Of a DNA stretch of 10,135 bases, positions 5,864-10,135 are shown one piece after another (the stretch's first letter is position 1; every line of letters begins with the position of its first letter). Both the position numbers and the translations under genes were made by a program. The notes under the pieces were generated by a model, which ran no database searches, was not told the origin of the DNA, and saw nothing but the letters and a program-made list of their open reading frames with translations. The stretch is from Trueperaceae bacterium (GTDB taxonomy: Bacteria > Deinococcota > Deinococci > Deinococcales > Trueperaceae), in the NCBI GenBank assembly GCA_007122815.1, contig SKSV01000288.1, positions 1-10,135 on the forward strand. The letters run 5' to 3'.

Positions 5864-6697
5864 CTATCTCCCGACGATCATGCTCGCCTCCCGCCAGGCG
5901 GCCCCTGCCAGCAGGGCGATCCCCAGCAGCACGAAGGTCACCTGCTGCCTCGTGACTCGTGGCGCCCCCGGCACCCGCTCGGGTTCGGTCCGGAAGATGC
6001 GGCGCACTGTGTACCGCGGCCAGGCGGCTGTCGCAGCTGCGATCATCACCAGCGCGGTCATCTCATAAGGTCCGCTGCGCTCCATGATGGCGAAGGTCGG
6101 CGCCAACCTCTCCGGATACGGGATCAGGAACGAGTTGGTTCCGATGAACAGGCCATACCCCACCAGGTTGAACAGGGGGACGACGTACCCCAAGGGGATC
6201 CCATTCACCCGCAGGACCAGGTTGCTGAGCACGATCAGGACGACCGGTAGGAGGTTGTTGAGGAAGATGCCCAACGACTCATCGGAGACGCTCCCTGCGA
6301 TCCCACCGAGCCCCCGGCTCTCCAGCTGGGCTTCGGCGCCAGCGTGGAAGGCGCCTGCGGGCAGCAGGTAGTAACCGGCCGTCCAGGCCAGCAAGAAGAG
6401 GACCGTTCCGAAGACCATCAGGCTCAGGAAGCGGACCAGCACGTTCGGGTGCCCGAGGAAGTTGCCCAGCCCCTTCGAGCCGTCCACCCGGCGGGTGTTC
6501 TCCGGTTCCGCCGGCGCTCGCCGCACGCGCGGTGGCGCCAAGCTGACCAGGTAGCCAACCGCAGCCCCTAGCGGGACGAGCAGCAGCGCCAGCGGGCTCC
6601 AGGAGAAGACGAAGACGATGGATGAGAGCAGGAAGCCGATTCCCGCTCCCCGGATCGTCGCGATCCTCTGGGGGCTGGTCCTCCTGGCACCGCTCAC
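5864..6697 (-). CDS. SpoIIM-like polytopic membrane protein
   Basis: The product has 277 residues with hydrophobic segments at about 17-31, 34-53, 88-113, 142-163, 167-190, 212-227 and 252-268. The central part matches the layout of the stage II sporulation protein M (DUF95) family: IFLNNLLPVVL at 144-154, a glycine-rich segment with NGIPLG at 165-170, and SGPYEMTALVMIAAA at 208-222, which takes the place of the family's HGxxEL motif. The family occurs widely in non-sporulating bacteria and archaea, so no sporulation role is implied. A basic, proline-rich loop at 54-75 probably faces the cytoplasm. The start is a GTG whose first bases overlap the TGA of the 26-codon ORF upstream (GTGA); there is no own ribosome site, so it is probably translated by coupling. 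It is the last gene of a three-gene operon behind a CPBP protease. Family confidence is moderate. Confidence 0.85.
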   Translation of the reverse strand: MSGARRTSPQRIATIRGAGIGFLLSSIVFVFSWSPLALLLVPLGAAVGYLVSLAPPRVRRAPAEPENTRRVDGSKGLGNFLGHPNVLVRFLSLMVFGTVLFLLAWTAGYYLLPAGAFHAGAEAQLESRGLGGIAGSVSDESLGIFLNNLLPVVLIVLSNLVLRVNGIPLGYVVPLFNLVGYGLFIGTNSFLIPYPERLAPTFAIMERSGPYEMTALVMIAAATAAWPRYTVRRIFRTEPERVPGAPRVTRQQVTFVLLGIALLAGAAWREASMIVGR

Positions 6698-6774
6698 GAG
6701 CGGCGTAGGAGCTCGGTGACCCTCTGATTCGTCCGGTACAACGACTCGTAGACGCTGAGGACGCGCATCGTCAT
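6694..6774 (-). CDS. Translationally coupled microprotein, 26 residues
   Basis: An ORF of 26 codons fills the gap between two membrane-protein genes. Its ATG (6774) overlaps the TGA of the CPBP gene as ATGA, and its TGA overlaps the GTG of the SpoIIM-like gene as GTGA. GAGAGG stands 2 nt before this ATG and 8 nt before a second in-frame ATG at 6768, so the product may have 24 residues (MRVLSVYESLYRTNQ then RVTELLRRS). It looks like one amphipathic, basic-ended helix without a membrane segment. It could be a small partner protein, a coupling device that carries ribosomes to the next start, or the detached N-terminus of the downstream protein after a frameshift. I know no family for it. Confidence 0.55.
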   Translation of the reverse strand: MTMRVLSVYESLYRTNQRVTELLRRS

Positions 6775-7676
6775 GGCCTCTCGGCGGAACCGAGCCGGTC
6801 GTTCGCTGGAGCCATCAGGATGTCGGTCGCGGCGCCGGTGCGGGACAGCATGGCGGTTCGGTTCAACCACACCACGACGATGGCGGCGAGGCTGAAGGTG
6901 AGGGCGGCCCAGGGTAGGGCGTCGGGCCATATGGGGTTGTTGATCTGGAAGTGGAACAGGACTGCTATGAGGATGCTGCCGCGGGATGCGTTGAACGTGG
7001 CGGTCATTATGATCGAGATCGCCAAGCCGCCGATGAAGAACGGAGCGAACGCCCACGCGCTCTGGGGCGTGCCGCCGAGGAGGAAGGCCGGCACGTGCCA
7101 CAGGATCCATATCACCCCGAGGATCGAGCCGGCCCACAGCGGTGCGTAGCGGCGCTGCAAGAGGGGCAGGGCCACGCCACGCCAGCCGAACTCCTCCATG
7201 GGACCGATGGCCAGTGCGATCGCCAGTGCTGGCAGTACGCCGTACCAGGGTGTGAACGGGAAGGGGTCGGTGATGGTGCCGGTCATGGCTGCTCCCGCGT
7301 AGTTGAGGGCGGGGATGCCGAGGAGCAGGAACGCCCACCAGGAGAGCGGCATCCGCCACATCGTGAGGCGCCGGAGGAAGCCGGCGAAACCCTTGACGCC
7401 GAAGTGCCACCACACCAGGAAGAGACCAGCGAGACCCGGAGCGTACACGGCCAGGATGAACAGGGGGTTCGTGTAGCCGAGTGGACCGAACGCGGCCTCC
7501 AACTGGTCGGGGAAGAGGATCAGGAGGGCAGCGAGGCCCCAGGTGAGCGCGAAAGCCAGAGCGAAGAACGGGCCGAGCGCGCGGAAAGGCATCTCATCGC
7601 GGTTGCGCTGCTCAGGGGCTTCGCCGGCACGGGAGCGGCGGGGCTTACGCCTGCGATCGATCGTCGAACTCATCAT
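6771..7676 (-). CDS. CPBP-family intramembrane metalloprotease
   Basis: The product has 301 residues with about eight hydrophobic segments after a charged N-terminus of about 30 residues. All CPBP (Abi/Rce1-type) motifs are visible: EEFGWRG at 161-167 (E161, E162 and R166), the WHVPAF motif with H194, and FHFQINN at 241-247 with H242 and N246. The family cleaves prenylated or peptide substrates inside the membrane and is common in bacteriocin immunity and maturation loci in Firmicutes. Start: two consecutive ATGs (7676, 7673) follow GAGAGG by 3 and 6 nt, so the second may be used. It is the first gene of an operon with a 26-codon ORF and a SpoIIM-like gene, joined by ATGA and GTGA overlaps. 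The substrate is not known; the coupled partners are the best candidates for function in the same process. Confidence 0.93.
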   Translation of the reverse strand: MMSSTIDRRRKPRRSRAGEAPEQRNRDEMPFRALGPFFALAFALTWGLAALLILFPDQLEAAFGPLGYTNPLFILAVYAPGLAGLFLVWWHFGVKGFAGFLRRLTMWRMPLSWWAFLLLGIPALNYAGAAMTGTITDPFPFTPWYGVLPALAIALAIGPMEEFGWRGVALPLLQRRYAPLWAGSILGVIWILWHVPAFLLGGTPQSAWAFAPFFIGGLAISIIMTATFNASRGSILIAVLFHFQINNPIWPDALPWAALTFSLAAIVVVWLNRTAMLSRTGAATDILMAPANDRLGSAERP

Positions 7677-7844
7677 CTACCTCTCAGTGCCGAGACCGAG
7701 CGTCTGTGTACCGCCTGGCGTCCGCGTTGCTTGCGGACCCAGAGTGGTGCGTCGGTTCGTCGCGTGGGATGGGTCCCCTTCGGCAAGCGCATGAAGGGCG
7801 CCCATGAGCGCACCTAGATTGTTGCGTGGGGCCGCGGGTACTAC

Positions 7845-7861
7845 CAGGTCTGAATGACCTG
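7845..7861. repeat. Inverted repeat, possible operator
   Basis: CAGGTCtgaatGACCTG is a perfect 6-bp inverted repeat with a 5-bp centre. It has no T-run, so a terminator is unlikely. The position about 60 nt upstream of a promoter candidate and between divergent genes fits a binding site for a dimeric regulator. A palindrome of this size also occurs by chance. Confidence 0.3.
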
Positions 7862-7898
7862 TCGGCGTGCACGCGCCGGGCGTCGAGAGGCCGCTTCC

Positions 7899-7926
7899 TC
7901 GACCGCGTCCGAGCGTGCTATATGAT
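7899..7926 (+). promoter_or_regulatory. Candidate promoter of the GNAT gene
   Basis: TCGACC (four of six matches to the sigma-70 -35 consensus) is followed after 16 bp by TATGAT (five of six matches to the -10 consensus). Transcription would start near 7931-7933, giving a leader of about 112 nt before the acetyltransferase start. The predicted start site coincides with an ATG that opens an ORF of 14 codons. Confidence 0.45.
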
Positions 7927-8043
7927 TCGCATGCCGAAGCACGGCGACCTGCATTCGAGGGTCGGCTCGCCATGAGCGGTTTCGTCCTCACGAGTCAGCC
8001 AGGAACGGCACGGTAGCCGAGAGGATCACTTGGGAGGCACCAC

Positions 8044-8979
8044 ATGATCCATGAACTGGTCCCACCGGCATCCGCGAGGGTGCGGCGGCTCTTCGAGCCG
8101 CTCAGCTTCCACGTCTCGTGTGCCTCAGTCCTCAGCGGGTCGAACCCCGGCCGGGCCTTCGTAGACGATCCTCACGATCCGACGGCCGGGTTCGTCTTGT
8201 CGCCCGAGGCCGCCTACGTGGCGGGCGATGCCGGCGCGAGCGACTTCTGCACCAGTCTCGGGTCGTTCCTCGGTGACCCCGCCAACCTGGGTGTCCCCAT
8301 GTGGGACCTCGTGTTGGTCGCGTCCAGCGAACGCTGGGCGGAGTGTCTGGGTGAGATGGCGGCGGATCACGGCATCGCGCGCGACGCCCGGCGGCACTAC
8401 GTGTGCGACCGCGGACGCAGTCTCCGCCCCCTGCCGTCGCCGCCGGGCGCGACGCCGGTGCTCATCGACGAGCGCTTCCTGCAGGGTGATGCCTGCGCGG
8501 TCCCAGAGCACGTGAGGCGGTGGATCTGCCACAACTGGGGATCTGCGGACCACTTCCTGAGCGTGGGGTTCGGCATGGCCACCCTCTGCAACGGCGAGGT
8601 GGTGGCGTGGTCGGTCGCTGACTGCGCCACCGAGGGGTCGTGCGAGATCGGCATCCGAACGGCCCCTGCCTGGCGCGGGCAGGGGCTGGCGGCGTTCACG
8701 GCCAACCGCGCGATCCTGCACGCGTTTTCGATCGGGATGACGTCCGTGGGCTGGCACTGCCACGAGGAGAACGTAGCTTCATGGCGGACGGCGGAGCGGG
8801 CGGGGTTCGTGCTGGAGCGGGTGTACGAGGAGTACCGGATCCTCGAACCGAGCGAGACGGTGAGCGCGCGTCCCACAAGCGAGGGCATCCGCATTCGCAT
8901 GGACATCGATGCGGATTGCAGCGACGCCGAGCTCGACGACCTGATCGTGAACACCGACGTGCTGGAGCAGGACGCCTAG
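8044..8979 (+). CDS. GNAT-family N-acetyltransferase
   Basis: The product has 311 residues from an ATG with GGGAGG 6 nt upstream. The C-terminal half carries the GNAT core: VVAWSVADCATEGSCEIGIR (strand 4) at 186-205, the acetyl-CoA loop WRGQGLA at 210-216, and HEENVASWRTAERAGFV at 240-256, the usual N-x-x-S-x-x-x-x-x-x-x-GF ending. The N-terminal half (1-135) is a separate domain with many aromatic and cysteine residues. This two-part build at about 300 residues fits the GNAT_acetyltran family (the group that includes zwittermicin A resistance protein ZmaR) better than short single-domain GNATs. The acceptor is unknown: a small amine, antibiotic or protein N-terminus are all possible. It is transcribed alone and is followed by a 14-bp hairpin. 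Confidence 0.88.
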   Translation: MIHELVPPASARVRRLFEPLSFHVSCASVLSGSNPGRAFVDDPHDPTAGFVLSPEAAYVAGDAGASDFCTSLGSFLGDPANLGVPMWDLVLVASSERWAECLGEMAADHGIARDARRHYVCDRGRSLRPLPSPPGATPVLIDERFLQGDACAVPEHVRRWICHNWGSADHFLSVGFGMATLCNGEVVAWSVADCATEGSCEIGIRTAPAWRGQGLAAFTANRAILHAFSIGMTSVGWHCHEENVASWRTAERAGFVLERVYEEYRILEPSETVSARPTSEGIRIRMDIDADCSDAELDDLIVNTDVLEQDA

Positions 8980-8993
8980 CCGACCCGTCGAAG

Positions 8994-9033
8994 CGAAGCG
9001 AGGAGCGACCCGCTCGGGCCGCTCCTCGCTTCG
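8994..9033. terminator. Long hairpin between convergent genes, terminator-like
   Basis: The arms CGAAGCGAGGAGCG (8994-9007) and CGCTCCTCGCTTCG (9020-9033) form a perfect 14-bp stem with a 12-nt loop, inside which CCCG and CGGG can pair again. It begins 15 nt after the acetyltransferase stop. There is no T-run on either side. GC-rich bacteria often terminate at such stems without a long U-tract, and the site could serve both strands. Confidence 0.65.
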
Positions 9034-9035
9034 GC

Positions 9036-9057
9036 GGGCCGCGACGAACCGCGGCCC
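9036..9057. terminator. Second hairpin, tandem terminator-like
   Basis: GGGCCGCG (9036-9043) and CGCGGCCC (9050-9057) form a perfect 8-bp GC stem with loop ACGAAC. It lies 2 nt beyond the first hairpin and 11 nt after the stop of the minus-strand secreted-protein gene, so it is placed to end that transcript. No T-run is present. Confidence 0.5.
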
Positions 9058-9068
9058 TGGTCGTGGGC

Positions 9069-9746
9069 TCAGGGCAGCGACATCGGATCGACGACGTACA
9101 CGTGCTGCGTGTACACGAGGCCCATGGGTCCCATCTCCATCGGCTCGCCCTCGGGCTGGTCGAACCACGGGTAGTGGCCGCCCTCGGCGGGGAAGATCAA
9201 CTCGAACGCGTTGATGTCACCCTCTGGCGACACCGCCAGGACGAGGCCCGGGCCCATCACGCCGTGGTGGTAGCCCATGTGCGGGACGTACTCGGAGAGT
9301 TGCTGGTAGTCGGCGAGCGCGGGGTTGACCTCGGTGAGCGCCTCGAGCGTGAGCGGTACGAAGGTGGGCGCCGCGTCGGGCACGACGGAGGCCGGGTCGG
9401 TGATCCAGATGTGTTGCGTGTAGACCATGCCCATGGGTCCGAGTTCCATCGGCTCGCCCTCGGGTTGGTCGAACCATGGGTGCCAACCGATAGCTTCGGG
9501 GTAGATGGCCTCGATCACCACGACCTGGTCGTCGTAGCCGACCCCGAGGGTCACGTGAGGTCCGGGTGCGCCCCAGTGGATGCCCATGGCTGGCACCCAC
9601 TCTTCGTGTAGCGGTCCGTAGTGTTGGAGCCCTGGGTTGAGGGCGATGTACTCGTCGATCGAGCGTGTGACTTGGCGCTCGTCCTGCGCCTGGGCGGCGC
9701 CTGCCAGGGCGATTGCTGCTGCGATGATGACGAAGGCTCGTTTCAC
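9069..9746 (-). CDS. Secreted protein with two homologous halves
   Basis: The product has 225 residues. Residues 1-20 are a classical signal peptide (KR, then an alanine-rich hydrophobic core, cleavage after AQA), so it is exported. The mature part has two related units, about 31-119 and 134-221. Each starts with a (L/V)NP(G/A)L motif and carries WVPAMGIHWG or YVPHMGYHHG, a strand pair, and then PWFDQPEGEPM, GPMG and VYTQH. The conserved histidines (57, 89, 112; 160, 191, 215) and methionines would suit metal binding, which is inference. The motif order recalls the TTHB210-like secreted domain known from Thermus, but I am unsure. The start is a GTG with AGGGGGT 5 nt upstream. It converges on the acetyltransferase gene with two hairpins between them. 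Confidence 0.85.
   Translation of the reverse strand: MKRAFVIIAAAIALAGAAQAQDERQVTRSIDEYIALNPGLQHYGPLHEEWVPAMGIHWGAPGPHVTLGVGYDDQVVVIEAIYPEAIGWHPWFDQPEGEPMELGPMGMVYTQHIWITDPASVVPDAAPTFVPLTLEALTEVNPALADYQQLSEYVPHMGYHHGVMGPGLVLAVSPEGDINAFELIFPAEGGHYPWFDQPEGEPMEMGPMGLVYTQHVYVVDPMSLP
9102..9172 (+). repeat. Direct repeat, copy 1, inside the secreted-protein gene
   Basis: These 71 nt match 9411-9481 at 62 of 71 positions by my count. They encode the PWFDQPEGEPM to VYTQH motif of the second half. Most differences keep the protein sequence or make mild changes, so protein-level constraint explains part of the similarity. Confidence 0.75.
9411..9481 (+). repeat. Direct repeat, copy 2, inside the secreted-protein gene
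   Basis: This is the partner of 9102-9172 and encodes the same motif in the first half of the protein. The rest of the two halves is clearly more diverged, so this block is either under strong constraint or has been kept similar by gene conversion. Confidence 0.75.
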
Positions 9747-10012
9747 GGTGTACCCCCTATTTGGTGTGCGGCGTGGCGAGGCGACTAGTGAGGCGGAGCA
9801 TCGTGCGGGCGACGCCTTGGTGGGTGCCTGCCATGCGTGCTGGGTAGCCTAGCGGGCGCGCGTTCCACTCGCGTTCCATCGTCTGGGTCGTGGTCGGGAC
9901 CCCGAGCGCCGGGCGACTCACCGACTTCCACTACGCCTGCTACCTCTCCGACCTGGGAGCTGCCGTCGGCGGCGGCCGAGGACGGGTCGACACCACTCGG
10001 AGGAGGTACGGC
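9747..10012. other. Divergent intergenic region with a possible promoter
   Basis: About 266 bases separate the divergent secreted-protein gene and the gene at the right edge. A TAGCCT hexamer (9845-9850), identical to the one before the hydrolase at 1788 and also preceded by GGG, could start a plus-strand transcript with a leader of about 155 nt. From 9854 the frame of the next gene is already open and reads VWVVVGTPSAGRLTDFHYAC in part, so that gene may begin earlier than annotated. Confidence 0.35.
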
Positions 10013-10135
10013 ATGAGTGAACCGTTCACGCAGGAACCGCGCGGTATCGTCGTCGCGTCGGAGATTGGTCTTGCGATCCGCTCGTTCCAGAAGGGAACGA
10101 ACTACGGCCTGCGTCTCGCCTTGGTGTTGCCCAAC
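10013..10135 (+). CDS. 5' part of a hypothetical gene, cut by the window edge
   Basis: An ATG preceded by AGGAGG at 6 nt opens a frame that stays open for 41 codons to the edge of the window. The visible part reads MSEPFTQEPRGIVVASEIG and then LAIRSFQKGTNYG followed by LRLALVLPN. It has no signal peptide; nothing in it identifies a family. The strong ribosome site supports this start. The same frame is open upstream to about 9848, so a longer product from a GTG near 9894 cannot be excluded. Confidence 0.65.
   Translation, partial: MSEPFTQEPRGIVVASEIGLAIRSFQKGTNYGLRLALVLPN

Larger units (their letters stand above)
7677..8043. other. Divergent control region between CPBP operon and GNAT gene
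   Basis: A stretch of 367 bases between two divergent transcription units. It contains an inverted repeat (7845-7861), a plus-strand promoter candidate (7899-7926) and two overlapping ORFs of 14 codons (7931-7975 and 7972-8016). A minus-strand frame that spans most of it has a low-complexity, family-less translation and no ribosome site, so I do not call it a gene. I could not see a clear minus-strand promoter for the protease operon. Confidence 0.5.

Noticed and set aside
6694..7413. Long minus-strand frame of 239 codons across the protease gene
   Set aside because: Most of it is an arginine/histidine-rich off-frame reading of the protease gene. Only its last 26 codons, after the protease stop, are kept as a microprotein candidate.
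6951..7817. Plus-strand frame of 288 codons opposite the CPBP protease
   Set aside because: Very rich in E, R, G and H, antisense to a gene with all CPBP motifs. I take it as a shadow.
7677..7991. Minus-strand frame of 104 codons in the divergent control region
   Set aside because: Low-complexity translation, no ribosome site, no recognisable family, and it would cover the promoter candidate and palindrome.
1..10135. CRISPR array, tRNA or rRNA gene, insertion sequence ends
   Set aside because: I found no regularly spaced repeats, no cloverleaf-like segment and no transposase motif or terminal inverted repeats around the gene remnants. Reading by eye could miss a degenerate case.

Overview
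This is a GC-rich bacterial window made of single genes and short operons separated by decayed gene remnants. It shows no ribosomal, tRNA, CRISPR, phage or transposase gene. Three places have a TAnnnT hexamer exactly 6 nt before a possible start codon (1661-1666 minus, 1776-1781 plus, 4703-4708 plus). That arrangement is known from leaderless promoters of Deinococcus. Together with the gene content it makes a Deinococcota-like host (for example the Trueperaceae) my best guess, but this is inference and not proven.

Left part (1-2753): the C-terminal end of a small protein, a four-helix membrane protein, and two divergently transcribed alpha/beta hydrolases. The membrane protein and the first hydrolase run into each other tail to tail and overlap by 27 nt. 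The hydrolases share a 193-bp divergent control region.

Middle (2754-5863): a scar region. A 5' fragment that looks like a DinB/YfiT-type gene is joined directly to a 3' fragment of an EamA-type transporter gene, which also carries a nonsense codon. Next comes an intact M42 metallopeptidase on the minus strand. Upstream of it on that strand lie an ORF of 47 codons and a start-less remnant resembling the N-terminus of DUF2461. Then comes a plus-strand protein with a LexA/S26-like beta domain that seems to lack the catalytic serine, followed by a coding-like stretch without a usable start codon.

Right-middle (5864-7676, minus strand): a tight operon of a CPBP intramembrane protease, a 26-codon microprotein and a SpoIIM-like polytopic membrane protein. 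Both junctions are 4-nt stop/start overlaps (ATGA, GTGA), so translation is probably coupled. This is the most interesting unit in the window.

Right end (7677-10135): a control region with an inverted repeat, a promoter candidate and two tiny ORFs; a GNAT acetyltransferase; two tandem GC-rich hairpins between convergent genes; a secreted protein built of two homologous halves; and the first 41 codons of a gene that runs off the window.
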